Positions 55,789-64,000 of a DNA stretch of 64,000 bases are shown here, in pieces. Where the stretch lies: contig NZ_CP077085.1 in the NCBI RefSeq assembly GCF_014268455.2, forward strand, positions 2,268,501 through 2,332,500, given 5' to 3'. A program made the position numbers and the translations under genes. How positions within the stretch are numbered: position 1 is the first letter of the stretch; each line of letters begins with the position of its first letter. The notes below the pieces were generated by a model. The model did not search any database. It had not been told where the DNA came from and worked only from the letters and a program-made list of their open reading frames with translations. This DNA is from Pseudomonas shahriarae (GTDB taxonomy: Bacteria; Pseudomonadota; Gammaproteobacteria; Pseudomonadales; Pseudomonadaceae).

Positions 55789-56058
55789 ATGAACCATTCA
55801 CTTTCTGTTGCCTTGTTGCTGGTCGCCTCTTTTCTTGCTGGTTGTGCGAGCCATCCGGCGCCTGAATTGCGCCCGTACTCCGTCGAGGAGAGCCGGCAAT
55901 TGGCAATGGAAGGGCTGAACCGGCGGGGTTTGTCGTTTGATGAATATCAACAGAAGAAAACTGAACTCGCAGCCCGGCCACAGGCGCCAATGGGCTTTGA
56001 TCGCCAGGGTGAAATGAATGCCGAGCGCAACGTCACCCTGCATGACCGTCCGAGCTGA
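55789..56058 (+). CDS. Small predicted lipoprotein
   Basis: This 89-residue protein has a lipoprotein signal (VALLLVASFLAGC, lipobox Cys about residue 19), then a short charged region (YSVEESRQLAMEGLNRRGLSFDEYQQKKTELAARPQ). The EYQQKKTELA stretch is typical of small DUF-type lipoproteins in pseudomonads. It is followed by a terminator. Role unknown. AGGA lies before the chosen ATG. Confidence 0.8.
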   Translation: MNHSLSVALLLVASFLAGCASHPAPELRPYSVEESRQLAMEGLNRRGLSFDEYQQKKTELAARPQAPMGFDRQGEMNAERNVTLHDRPS

Positions 56059-56078
56059 GACAAACTGCGGCGTCCCAG

Positions 56079-56113
56079 AGCCCGAGGTTCCGTACAGGAA
56101 CTTCGGGCTTTTT
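56079..56113 (+). terminator. Rho-independent terminator
   Basis: AGCCCGAGGTTCC pairs with GGAACTTCGGGCT around a short loop, followed by TTTTT. Confidence 0.88.
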
Positions 56114-56291
56114 GTTTTCCATCCTTTTCGTCGAGCCTGTTAAGCTCAATTTCAGGAGCGTTCCTACGCACTTTTAAATAAAGTGGTCTTTCTTTAACGG
56201 CATCCGATCAGGTTAACCTGACGAACTCTGTACTGGTCGCTGCCCCTGAGACGCTGATCTCGGGAACATGCTCTGCGGGTCTCTAAACGTC

Positions 56292-57452
56292 ATGAATAAA
56301 CGTCCTCTGTATTTTGACTACGCCGCCACCACCCCGGTGGATGAGCGGGTCATCCAGGTCATGGTCGAGTGCCTGGGTTTCAACGCCAATTTCGGTAACC
56401 CTGCGTCCAGCTCCCATGCGTTTGGCCAACAGGCCCGGCACACGGTCGAGCAAGCGCGCCGTCAGGTGGCGGAGTTGGTCGGCGCCCACGCCGAGCAGAT
56501 CGTCTGGACCTCGGGTGCTACCGAATCCAACAACCTTGCGCTCAAGGGTGTGACCCAGGCGCGGGGCGTGGCCGGTGGCCATATCATCACCAGTCAGATC
56601 GAGCACAAGGCAACGCTGGACGCCGCCCGCCAATTGCAGCAAGCCGGGATTGCCGTGACCTACCTGGTGCCGGATGCCGATGGCCTGATTACCGTCGAGG
56701 CGGTCAGCCAGGCGCTGCGCGAAGACACGTTTTTGGTGTCGTTGATGCTGGTCAACAATGAGTTGGGCACGCTCAACGACATCCCGGCCATTGGTGCGCG
56801 GGTGCGTGAGCATGGTGCGCTGCTGCATGTGGACGCGGCGCAAGGGGCGGGCAAAGTCGAGATCGACCTGGCGCACTGGCCGGTGGACCTGATGTCGTTT
56901 TCGGCGCATAAACTGTATGGCCCCAAAGGCATCGGTGCGCTGTATGTCGGGCCGCGGGCGCAGCAGAACGTCACGGCGCAGATCCACGGCGGTGGTCACG
57001 AAGGCGGGCTGCGCTCGGGAACCCTGGCGACTCACCAGATTGCAGGCATGGGCAGTGCCTTCGCGTTGGCCGCGCAATCCTTTGCCGAAGAGTCGGCAGG
57101 TATTGTCGCCCTGCGCCAGCGTTTGCTTGAGCAATTGCTGGACATTCCCGGCGTGCGCCTGAACGGCAGCGCCACCCAGCGGATCCCCCACACCTTGAGC
57201 CTGACCTTCAGCGAAGGCGAGTTCAATTCGGCGGCCTTGAGCGCCGGGATCGCTTTTTCGGCGACCTCTGCCTGCAATTCAGCCAGCAATGCGCCCTCCC
57301 ATGTACTGCTTGCCCTGGGGCATGATGCGCGCAGTGCCGGTCGCACCATTCGCTTGAGCCTGGGGCGGTTTACCACCGGGCAGGATATCGATCAGGCGGT
57401 GCAATTGATCAAGAACTCGTTGGCCAGCGCACCGGCCTTTTGGGCGGTTTGA
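56292..57452 (+). CDS. Cysteine desulfurase-like aminotransferase class V
   Basis: This 386-residue PLP enzyme resembles NifS/IscS desulfurases, which release sulfur from cysteine for Fe-S or thiolation. It shows the PLP-binding Lys in SFSAHKLYGPKG, TSGATESNNLALKG, and the active Cys loop SATSACNSASNAPSHVL. It is not in an isc cluster and its length is shorter than IscS (about 404), so it is probably a specialised sulfur donor. ATG at 56292 is preferred to 56268 because the conserved PLYFDYAATTPVD follows at once. It is 37 bp upstream of the aminopeptidase gene. Confidence 0.88.
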   Translation: MNKRPLYFDYAATTPVDERVIQVMVECLGFNANFGNPASSSHAFGQQARHTVEQARRQVAELVGAHAEQIVWTSGATESNNLALKGVTQARGVAGGHIITSQIEHKATLDAARQLQQAGIAVTYLVPDADGLITVEAVSQALREDTFLVSLMLVNNELGTLNDIPAIGARVREHGALLHVDAAQGAGKVEIDLAHWPVDLMSFSAHKLYGPKGIGALYVGPRAQQNVTAQIHGGGHEGGLRSGTLATHQIAGMGSAFALAAQSFAEESAGIVALRQRLLEQLLDIPGVRLNGSATQRIPHTLSLTFSEGEFNSAALSAGIAFSATSACNSASNAPSHVLLALGHDARSAGRTIRLSLGRFTTGQDIDQAVQLIKNSLASAPAFWAV

Positions 57453-57489
57453 AATACATAACAATTATGAGTGCTTAGCAGGAGAGATG

Positions 57490-59298
57490 ATGAGTACGCA
57501 GCCTTTGCCCCATGGAACGGTTCCCCAGCGCCTGGCGCGCACCCGCGAGTTGATGAAGCGGGAGGGCATTGATGCCCTGCTGGTGCCATCGGCCGACCCG
57601 CACCTGTCCGAATACTTGCCGGGCTACTGGCAGGGCCGGCAATGGTTGTCGGGGTTTCATGGCTCGGTCGGCACGCTGATTGTCACGGCTGATTTCGCCG
57701 GCGTCTGGGCAGACAGCCGTTACTGGGAGCAGGCGACCAAGGAACTCAACGGCAGCGGCATTGAGTTGGTGAAGTTGCAACCGGGGCAGCCCGGCCCGCT
57801 GGAGTGGCTGGGGGAGCAAACCCCGGAAGGCGGGGTGGTGGCCGTGGATGGCGCGGTGATGGCTGTTGCGTCGGCCCGTACCCTGGGCGGCAAGCTGGCT
57901 GAGCGGGGCGCGCGCCTGCGTACCGATATTGATTTGTTGAGCGAGGTCTGGACCGACCGCCCAGCGCTGCCCAACCAGCCGATCTACCAGCACCTGCCGC
58001 CCCAGGCCACCGTCAGCCGAGGCGAAAAACTCGCGGCACTGCGCGCCAGCCTGAAGGAAAAGGGCGCGGATTGGCATTTTATTGCCACCCTGGATGACAT
58101 CGCCTGGCTGTTTAACCTGCGCGGCGCAGATGTTTCGTTCAACCCGGTGTTTGTCTCGTTCGCCCTGATCAACCAACAGCAGGCCACGCTGTTTGTTGCC
58201 CTCGGCAAGGTCGATGCCCAGTTGCGTGGGGTGCTGGAACAGGATGGCGTGACGCTGCGCGACTACAGTGAAGTGGCCGCGGCCCTGGCTGAAGTGCCGG
58301 ACGGGGCCAGCCTGCAGGTGGACCCTGCACGCGTGACGGCGGGGCTGCTGGAGAATCTGGCCAGTGGCGTGAAGCTGGTCGAAGGCCTCAACCCGACCAC
58401 ATTGGCCAAGTCCCGTAAAAGCCTGGCGGATGCCGAGCATATCCGCCGGGCCATGGAGCAGGATGGCGCGGCGTTGTGCGAGTTTTTCGCCTGGCTGGAC
58501 TCGGCCTTGGGCCGCGAGCGCATCACTGAGCTGACCATTGATGAACACCTGACGGCCGCGCGTACCCGTCGTCCGGATTATGTGTCGTTGAGCTTCAATA
58601 CCATCGCCGCGTTCAATGGCAATGGCGCGATGCCCCATTACCATGCCACCGAAGAAGAACACGCGGTGATCGAAGGCGATGGCCTGCTGCTGATTGATTC
58701 GGGCGGCCAGTACCTGGGCGGCACCACAGATATCACGCGGATGGTGCCCATCGGCACGCCGAGCGAGGAACAAAAGCGCGATTGCACGCGGGTGCTCAAG
58801 GGCGTGATTGCCTTGTCGCGCGCGCAGTTTCCCAAGGGCATCCTCTCGCCATTGCTGGACGCCATCGCCCGCGCACCGATCTGGGCCGAAGGCGTGGATT
58901 ATGGTCACGGCACCGGTCACGGGGTGGGCTACTTCCTTAATGTCCATGAAGGCCCGCAGGTGATTGCCTACCAGGCGGCGGCCGCGCCGCAAACTGCGAT
59001 GCAGCCGGGCATGATCACCTCCATTGAACCGGGTACCTATCGCCCAGGGCGTTGGGGGGTGCGTATCGAGAACCTGGTGTTGAACCGGGAGGCGGGCAAG
59101 ACCGAGTTCGGCGAGTTCCTCAAGTTCGAAACCCTGACACTGTGCCCGATTGATACCCGTTGCCTGGTACCGTCCCTGCTGACGATCGAGGAGCGACAGT
59201 GGTTCAACGACTACCATGCCGAGGTGCGTCAACGCTTGAGCCCGTTGCTCAGCGGCGCCGCGCTGGAATGGTTGCAGTTGCGCACGGCAGCTATATAA
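57490..59298 (+). CDS. pepP: Xaa-Pro aminopeptidase (M24B family)
   Basis: This 602-residue aminopeptidase P removes N-terminal residues before proline. It is of the long, XPNPEP1-like type: two N-terminal creatinase-like domains and a C-terminal pita-bread domain with metal ligands in LIDSGGQYLGGTTDITR (two Asp), GHGTGHGVGYFLNVHEGP (His) and SIEPGTYRPGRWGVRIEN (Glu). ATG 57490 is spaced better from GGAG than the ATG at 57487. The E. coli enzyme is shorter (about 440 residues), so the symbol is by activity, not strict orthology. Confidence 0.85.
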   Translation: MSTQPLPHGTVPQRLARTRELMKREGIDALLVPSADPHLSEYLPGYWQGRQWLSGFHGSVGTLIVTADFAGVWADSRYWEQATKELNGSGIELVKLQPGQPGPLEWLGEQTPEGGVVAVDGAVMAVASARTLGGKLAERGARLRTDIDLLSEVWTDRPALPNQPIYQHLPPQATVSRGEKLAALRASLKEKGADWHFIATLDDIAWLFNLRGADVSFNPVFVSFALINQQQATLFVALGKVDAQLRGVLEQDGVTLRDYSEVAAALAEVPDGASLQVDPARVTAGLLENLASGVKLVEGLNPTTLAKSRKSLADAEHIRRAMEQDGAALCEFFAWLDSALGRERITELTIDEHLTAARTRRPDYVSLSFNTIAAFNGNGAMPHYHATEEEHAVIEGDGLLLIDSGGQYLGGTTDITRMVPIGTPSEEQKRDCTRVLKGVIALSRAQFPKGILSPLLDAIARAPIWAEGVDYGHGTGHGVGYFLNVHEGPQVIAYQAAAAPQTAMQPGMITSIEPGTYRPGRWGVRIENLVLNREAGKTEFGEFLKFETLTLCPIDTRCLVPSLLTIEERQWFNDYHAEVRQRLSPLLSGAALEWLQLRTAAI

Positions 59299-59304
59299 GG
59301 CCTG

Positions 59305-59334
59305 GCCGCTCGCAGGCGTGGGCCGGCGAGCGGC
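59305..59334. terminator. GC-rich hairpin between convergent genes
   Basis: GCCGCTCGC and GCGAGCGGC pair around 12 nt. There is no T-run, so it may only protect the 3' ends of the aminopeptidase and isomerase transcripts. Confidence 0.45.
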
Positions 59335-59342
59335 TTGCAGGC

Positions 59343-59933
59343 TTAACTCAAGGCTTCGCGGACAAAGTCCAGGCGATCCTGGCCGAAGAACAGTTGCTGG
59401 CCGACAAACATGGCAGGCGCCCCAAACATGCCACGGGCAATCGCCTCTTCGGTCTTGTGCTTGAGGGCGTCCTTGACCTCCTCATCCTGGGTCAGCTCCA
59501 GCACCTGGGCAGGGTCGAAGTGGTGTTGCGCCAGCACCGCCGCTACGACTGCCGGATCCCCCATGTTGCGCCCTTCCACCCATATCGCCCGGAACAGGCA
59601 GTCGATGAAGTCGATAAAGCGTTCTGGCTGGCGTAGTTGAATGCCGGTGACGGCGCGCATCAGGGTCAGGGTATTGATGGGGAAGTGCGGATTGAACTTG
59701 AGGGGGACCCCGTAACGCTTGGCGTAGCGTGCCAGGTCTTGCAGCAGGTAGCGGCCCTTGGCCGGGATGGTGACGGGCGAGGCATTGCCGGTGGCCTTGA
59801 AGATGCCGCCCAGCAGGATGGGCTGATACACCAGTTGGCTGCCGGTTTCGGCACAGATTCCGGGCAGTTGGGTGTAGGCCAGGTAGGTGGTGGGGCTGCC
59901 GAGGTCGAAGAAAAATTCCAGGGTTTTGCTCAT
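59343..59933 (-). CDS. 2-hydroxychromene-2-carboxylate isomerase family protein (DsbA/GST-kappa fold)
   Basis: This 196-residue protein has the thioredoxin-like GST-kappa/HCCA isomerase fold: FFFDLGSPTTYLAYTQLP (Ser replaces the redox Cys), FNPHFPINTL, and MFGAPAMFVGQQLFFGQDRLDF. Such enzymes use glutathione to isomerise ring-cleavage products. It is 36 bp downstream of the SDR gene on the same strand, so both are probably one operon under the divergent TetR regulator. Confidence 0.87.
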   Translation of the reverse strand: MSKTLEFFFDLGSPTTYLAYTQLPGICAETGSQLVYQPILLGGIFKATGNASPVTIPAKGRYLLQDLARYAKRYGVPLKFNPHFPINTLTLMRAVTGIQLRQPERFIDFIDCLFRAIWVEGRNMGDPAVVAAVLAQHHFDPAQVLELTQDEEVKDALKHKTEEAIARGMFGAPAMFVGQQLFFGQDRLDFVREALS

Positions 59934-59969
59934 GTTGGATGCTCGCTGCTTATTGTTATGTTGGCGTGC

Positions 59970-60701
59970 TTACCAGGTTTCGTTCCAGGGGCGCAGGTCC
60001 AGTTCGAAGGTCCAGGCATCCCGTGGCTGGCGGTGCAGGTGCCAATAGTTGTCGGCGATATGCTCGGGATCCAGAATGCCGTCCTGGTCCTTGAGCGCGT
60101 ATTTGCTTGGGAAGTTGTCGCGGATGAAGTCCGTGTCGATGGCGCCATCCACGACCACGTGGGCCACATGGATGTTCATCGGGCCCAGCTCGCGGGCCAT
60201 ACTTTGGGCCAGGGCGCGAATACCGTGTTTGGCCCCGGCAAAGGCGGCAAAGCCTGCGGCACCGCGTAACCCGGCGGTGGCCCCGGTAAACAGAATCGTC
60301 CCGCGCTGGCGGGTCACCATGCGCTTGGCCACTTCACGGGCATTGAGGAAGCCTGAGAAGCAGGCCATCTCCCAGATCTTGAAATATTTGCGGGCGGTTT
60401 CTTCGAGGATGCTGCACGGCACGTTGGCGCCGATGTTAAACACGAATGCCTCAATCGGACCCAGCTCGCTTTCGATCTGCTCGATCAGCGCGATCACCTC
60501 GTCCTCCTTGCGTGCATCGCAGGCAAAGCCGTGAGCCTCGCCGCCCGCAGCCTGGATACTGTCCACCAGGGGTTGCAGCTTGTCGGCACTGCGTCGGGTG
60601 ACGCAGGCCACATAACCTTCGCGGGCAAAACGCTTGGCAATGGCGCCGCCTGTAGCGTCGCCTGCGCCGACGACCAGTACGATTTTCTTATTCTCAGTCA
60701 T
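59970..60701 (-). CDS. SDR-fold oxidoreductase lacking the catalytic Tyr
   Basis: This 243-residue SDR has a nucleotide-binding stretch VVGAGDATGGAIAKRFA near residues 10-26. The usual NNAG is NIGA (89-92), the usual YxxxK reads FAGAK (F154, K158) and the catalytic Ser region reads FTGAT. With Tyr replaced by Phe, a normal SDR redox reaction is unlikely; it may bind a nucleotide or substrate for another purpose. It is divergent from the TetR gene with paired operators between. Confidence 0.85.
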   Translation of the reverse strand: MTENKKIVLVVGAGDATGGAIAKRFAREGYVACVTRRSADKLQPLVDSIQAAGGEAHGFACDARKEDEVIALIEQIESELGPIEAFVFNIGANVPCSILEETARKYFKIWEMACFSGFLNAREVAKRMVTRQRGTILFTGATAGLRGAAGFAAFAGAKHGIRALAQSMARELGPMNIHVAHVVVDGAIDTDFIRDNFPSKYALKDQDGILDPEHIADNYWHLHRQPRDAWTFELDLRPWNETW

Positions 60702-60717
60702 GGCAAGTCCTTGGGTA

Positions 60718-60742
60718 AACGATCGTTAACTAAACGAACGTT
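60718..60742. promoter_or_regulatory. Paired operator of the TetR regulator
   Basis: AACGATCGTT at 60718-60727 and AACGAACGTT at 60733-60742 are 15 bp apart in the SDR-TetR divergent gap, 50-75 bp before the TetR start. Confidence 0.75.
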
Positions 60743-60791
60743 ATGCTACGATTCGGCAGGCGTCAAGGTGGTGTCTTCAAGGGGAGAGGCG

Positions 60792-61352
60792 ATGCGCTAT
60801 TCAGTCAGTCACAAGCAGCAAACCAGGGACAAGCTCCTGCACAGCAGTGCGGCCCTGGCGAAAAAAGAAGGGTTTGCCAGCGTTGGCGTAGATGGGCTGA
60901 TGAAAGCCATTGGCCTGAGTGGCGGGGCTTTTTATAGCCACTTTTCGTCCAAGGACGCGCTGTTCAGCTCCATCGTCGAGCATGAGTTGAGCCAAAGCCT
61001 GGAGCGTTTGAGTGTGGGCGAGGTGCAGAGTCGGGAGCGCCTGCAGCGCTGCCTCAAGTTCTATCTGAGCATGGCCCATGTGGAGCAAGTGCAAGACGGT
61101 TGCGCCTTGCCGAGCATGGGCGCGGAAATTGCCCGTGCGGATATCGCGGTACGCCAACACGCCCAGGAGTGGATTTGCCGGCTGCAGGCCAACTGGGCGC
61201 GGATCTTGGAGAGCGAAAGCCTGGCCTGGGCGATCTTATCCCAGTGTGTGGGTGCACTGGTGGTGGCCAGGATGATGGTCGACCCGCAGGTTCAGGCGCA
61301 GGTACTTGCATCGAGCTATGAAGAGCTCAGTCAGAGAATTTCGCAGGAATGA
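60792..61352 (+). CDS. TetR-family regulator
   Basis: This 186-residue regulator has an HTH at about residues 35-58 (SVGVDGLMKAIGLSGGAFYSHFSSKDALF) and a C-terminal domain of the TetR_C_33/AcuR-like kind (VQDGCALPSMGAEIARADIAVRQ). GGGGAGAGG precedes the ATG. Divergent from the SDR-isomerase operon; probable repressor of both. The ligand is likely an aldehyde or quinone-like compound by family, which is inference. Confidence 0.88.
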   Translation: MRYSVSHKQQTRDKLLHSSAALAKKEGFASVGVDGLMKAIGLSGGAFYSHFSSKDALFSSIVEHELSQSLERLSVGEVQSRERLQRCLKFYLSMAHVEQVQDGCALPSMGAEIARADIAVRQHAQEWICRLQANWARILESESLAWAILSQCVGALVVARMMVDPQVQAQVLASSYEELSQRISQE

Positions 61353-61356
61353 GCGC

Positions 61357-61638
61357 TTACTTGCAGAGCACGATCATGCTACGGCTGGTATAGCCGGCCG
61401 GGTTGATGCCGAAGGGGTAGTCACCCGGCTCCTCGCTGTTGTCGCCGGATTTGGCGATCACTCTGTAGCCTTTCTTGCCGCACGAGTTGGCTGCGCTGGT
61501 GTAGCACTGGTCCCAAGAGGAGGACAGGCCAGAGCAGTTGATATGCAGCCCTTTCTTTCCGCGTTTGACTTCTGTCTTGGTGGTTGCGGCACACCCAGCC
61601 AAGGCGATGACGACAAGCAGTATCAAAATTCGCTTCAT
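61357..61638 (-). CDS. Small cysteine-containing lipoprotein
   Basis: This 93-residue lipoprotein has a signal with lipobox LAGC (ILILLVVIALAGC, Cys about residue 16) and a small domain with four further cysteines (HINCSGLSSSWDQCYTSAANSCGKKGYRV and terminal LCK). It resembles Pseudomonas proteins of unknown function with a conserved GLSSSWDQCYxxAxxxCG core. ATG at 61638 is chosen for the AAGG six nt before it. Ends 4 bp from the TetR stop on the opposite strand. Confidence 0.82.
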   Translation of the reverse strand: MKRILILLVVIALAGCAATTKTEVKRGKKGLHINCSGLSSSWDQCYTSAANSCGKKGYRVIAKSGDNSEEPGDYPFGINPAGYTSRSMIVLCK

Positions 61639-61807
61639 TACCATCCTTAATAGCCGCGCCGTTGGAATGCCCGATGCTGGCTTTGCTCGCTCTCAAGTGT
61701 AGGGTCGGTGGATGTCCTTATTCGAAAATCTCCATGACTGACACTGAGTTACAGCCTAAACATGGCCTAATTGAGCGGCAAATGCCAGAGCTTCGTTAAA
61801 TCCTGTC

Positions 61808-62695
61808 TCAATCTGCCGCGATGATTGGCTTTGACTGGCTACGCATGGTCAGCGTTGCGCCCACGGAGGCCAGGATAATGCAGGCGATCGCCAGCCATTG
61901 CGCCAGGGACAGGTATTCCTGGAGGAAAAACAGCCCGGAAAGCGCACCGAACGCGGGCTCGATACTCATCAGCGTGCCGAAGGTGCGCGCGGGCAGGCGG
62001 GTCAGGGCGACCATCTCCAGGGTGTAGGGGAGGGCGGTGGAAAGAATCGCCACGCCAATGGCGATCGGAATCAGCGCGGGTGTCAGCAGCGCGCTACCGG
62101 CATGGACGATACCGATGGGGGCGACGAACAGTGCGGCGATCATTACGCCGAGAGCCGCGGTTTGCACGCCATTGTCCGCGCCAGCCTTCTGGCCGAACAG
62201 AATATAGAGGGCCCAGCAGATCCCCGCACCCAATGCGTAGGCGGCGCCGGTCAGGTCGATGCCTTGGCTTGCTTCACCGACGGGTATTAATAGCAGCAGG
62301 CCGATAATGGCCAGGGCTATCCACAGGAAGTCGACGGCACGCCGGGAAGCATAGATGGCAACGGCTAGTGGGCCGGTGAATTCCAGGGCTACCGCAATAC
62401 CCAGGGGCACGGTGCGCAATGACATATAGAAGAGGAAGTTCATGCCGCCCAGCGCCATGCCGTAGACGATGACGGTACGCAGTGACCTGGCGGTGAGTTT
62501 GGCGCGCCAGGGGCGCAGCAACAGCAGCATTATGATACTGGCGAAAACCAGGCGCAGGGTGGTGGTGCCTTGGGCGCCCACAATCGGGAACATGCTTTTG
62601 GCCAGTGAAGCGCCCGACTGGATAGAGGCCATGGCAATCAGCAGTAGGCCAACAGGAAACAGCGCCGAGCCCAGGCTGCGGGATGAGGTGGTCAT
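61808..62695 (-). CDS. rhtA: EamA-family exporter, RhtA-like
   Basis: This 295-residue inner-membrane protein has ten predicted helices in two EamA halves. It is close to E. coli RhtA (threonine/homoserine exporter) in length and in stretches such as SIQSGASLAKSMFPIVGAQGTTTLRL, LRTVPLGIAVALEFTGPLAVA and SIEPAFGALSGLFFLQE. Probable role is efflux of amino acids or related metabolites. A perfect 24-bp palindrome lies 61 bp upstream of its start and could be its operator. Confidence 0.88.
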   Translation of the reverse strand: MTTSSRSLGSALFPVGLLLIAMASIQSGASLAKSMFPIVGAQGTTTLRLVFASIIMLLLLRPWRAKLTARSLRTVIVYGMALGGMNFLFYMSLRTVPLGIAVALEFTGPLAVAIYASRRAVDFLWIALAIIGLLLLIPVGEASQGIDLTGAAYALGAGICWALYILFGQKAGADNGVQTAALGVMIAALFVAPIGIVHAGSALLTPALIPIAIGVAILSTALPYTLEMVALTRLPARTFGTLMSIEPAFGALSGLFFLQEYLSLAQWLAIACIILASVGATLTMRSQSKPIIAAD

Positions 62696-62755
62696 TGGGG
62701 GTGTTTGTCCTGATTCATATAGAGGCAGAGGGCACTATGATGATCAACTGCTGGC

Positions 62756-62779
62756 AATTGAGCAATATATTGCTCAATT
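62756..62779. promoter_or_regulatory. Perfect 24-bp palindrome upstream of rhtA
   Basis: The half-site AATTGAGCAATA is followed at once by its reverse complement. It is probably the operator of a dimeric regulator (MarR, Lrp or similar) of the exporter gene; the regulator is not in the window. Confidence 0.65.
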
Positions 62780-62785
62780 TCTTGG

Positions 62786-62803
62786 GCCTTCTATATAGAA
62801 GGC
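62786..62803. promoter_or_regulatory. Second perfect palindrome (18 bp) beside the first
   Basis: GCCTTCTAT and its mirror ATAGAAGGC are adjacent with no loop base, 6 bp from the 24-bp palindrome. It could be another operator. Confidence 0.55.
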
Positions 62804-62853
62804 GAGGTTTTTGAGAGTTGCTGGGCTCTTCGATAGAAAAATGAAATTAAAGG

Positions 62854-62881
62854 TTGACGGCAGATTCTGGAAGTCTATAAT
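62854..62881 (+). promoter_or_regulatory. rRNA promoter 1
   Basis: TTGACG, 16-nt spacer, TATAAT, followed by a GC-rich TCGCCCC start region typical of growth-rate-controlled rRNA promoters. Confidence 0.85.
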
Positions 62882-63057
62882 TCGCCCCACTTCCGGCGCA
62901 GTCGAAACGGAAAACTCCTTGGTAAACAAAGAGTTACGCAGAATTCGACAGCGAGTTGCTTCAGTTCATCGAAGCCCAGAAGGAGTTGGTAGAGCAGTGT
63001 TGTTTGGCTCTATTAACGTTTCGATCCTCTCGGTCGAAAGCGGAGAAAAAGAGGTGT

Positions 63058-63085
63058 TGACAGCAGCGTGTAACGCTGTAGAATT
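63058..63085 (+). promoter_or_regulatory. rRNA promoter 2
   Basis: TTGACA, 16-nt spacer, TAGAAT, followed by TCGCCTCCC. Confidence 0.88.
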
Positions 63086-63166
63086 CGCCTCCCGCTAACG
63101 AGAGATCGGAAGCGCAAGTGGTTGAAGTTGTTGAGGAAATCCTCGAAAACTTCTGAAAATAATCAC

Positions 63167-63194
63167 TTGACAGCAAATGAGGCTGCTGTAGAAT
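63167..63194 (+). promoter_or_regulatory. rRNA promoter 3
   Basis: TTGACA, 16-nt spacer, TAGAAT, followed by GCGCGCCTC. The nearest promoter to the 16S gene. Confidence 0.88.
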
Positions 63195-63230
63195 GCGCGC
63201 CTCGGTTGAGACGAAAGATCTTAACCAACC

Positions 63231-63242
63231 GCTCTTTAACAA
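63231..63242 (+). promoter_or_regulatory. boxA antitermination signal of the rRNA leader
   Basis: GCTCTTTAACAA matches the bacterial boxA (TGCTCTTTAACA). A CAAGCA/TGCTTG hairpin follows within 25 bases. Confidence 0.85.
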
Positions 63243-63391
63243 CTGAATCAAGCAATTCGTGTGGGTGCTTGTGGAGTCAGACTGATAGTCAACAAGATTA
63301 TCAGCATCACAAGTTACTCCGCGAGAAATCAAAGATGTAACCAACGATTGCTGAGCCAAGTTTAGGGTTTCTTAAAAACCCAAAGATGTTT

Positions 63392-64000
<609 letters not shown>

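Noticed and set aside
62811..63098. 95-codon plus-strand frame before the 16S gene
   Set aside because: It overlaps two rRNA promoters and their leader; no ribosome-binding site or domain is seen.

Overview
The window comes from a chromosome of the Pseudomonas fluorescens group. The evidence is high GC with Pseudomonas codon use, a 16S rRNA 5' end whose V1 and V3 stretches look like that group, many REP/REPIN elements with a GGCTTGCC core, and the pyoverdine genes pvdS, pvdG, pvdL, pvdH, mbtH and fpvGHJKCDEF. Start codons were chosen by eye from Shine-Dalgarno spacing and family N-termini. No database search was run.

Layout. (1) 1-7.9 kb is ordinary core and signalling: the 3' part of moeA, a YegS-like lipid kinase, a NarL/LuxR-type response regulator with its histidine kinase, a small Hpt-like helical protein, cheV behind a near-consensus FliA promoter, a MOSC protein, ppnP and a DEDDh exonuclease. 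(2) 7.9-17.0 kb is a complete acyclic-terpene (citronellol/geraniol) utilisation operon, atuABCDEF, divergent from its TetR repressor atuR. Two mirror-image operators lie between them. (3) 17.1-33.8 kb holds a periplasmic binding protein, then pvdY, the iron-starvation sigma factor pvdS with a Fur box, the thioesterase pvdG, and the 4,314-residue synthetase pvdL that starts the pyoverdine chromophore. (4) 34.0-44.0 kb lies between pvdL and pvdH: a 1,140-residue unknown protein built of four tandem module pairs, a disulfide-exchange operon (dsbG, a TlpA-like protein, dsbD2), a divergent two-component system and an AmiD-like amidase. (5) 44.1-53.0 kb returns to pyoverdine: pvdH and mbtH, about 800 bp of large inverted repeat with a REPIN at its centre, then the fpvGHJKCDEF operon for iron release from ferri-pyoverdine. 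(6) 53.3-62.7 kb is mixed: a VOC protein, a monooxygenase-like protein, a sigma-54 activator without sensor domain, two small lipoproteins, a cysteine-desulfurase-like protein, aminopeptidase P, a TetR-controlled SDR/isomerase pair and an RhtA-like exporter. (7) 62.8-64.0 kb is an rRNA operon front with three tandem strong promoters, boxA and the first ~609 bases of 16S rRNA.

Regulatory logic. PvdS is under an apparent Fur box. PvdS-type promoters (TAAAT or one mismatch, 16-nt gap, CGT) stand before pvdY, pvdG-pvdL, pvdH, mbtH and probably fpvG, so the pyoverdine genes here form one iron-starvation regulon interrupted by the dsb block. The least explained items are the 1,140-residue modular protein, the 15-codon ORF touching pvdG, the composite repeat at 45.9-46.7 kb, an SDR without its catalytic Tyr, and several perfect palindromes upstream of rhtA and cheV.
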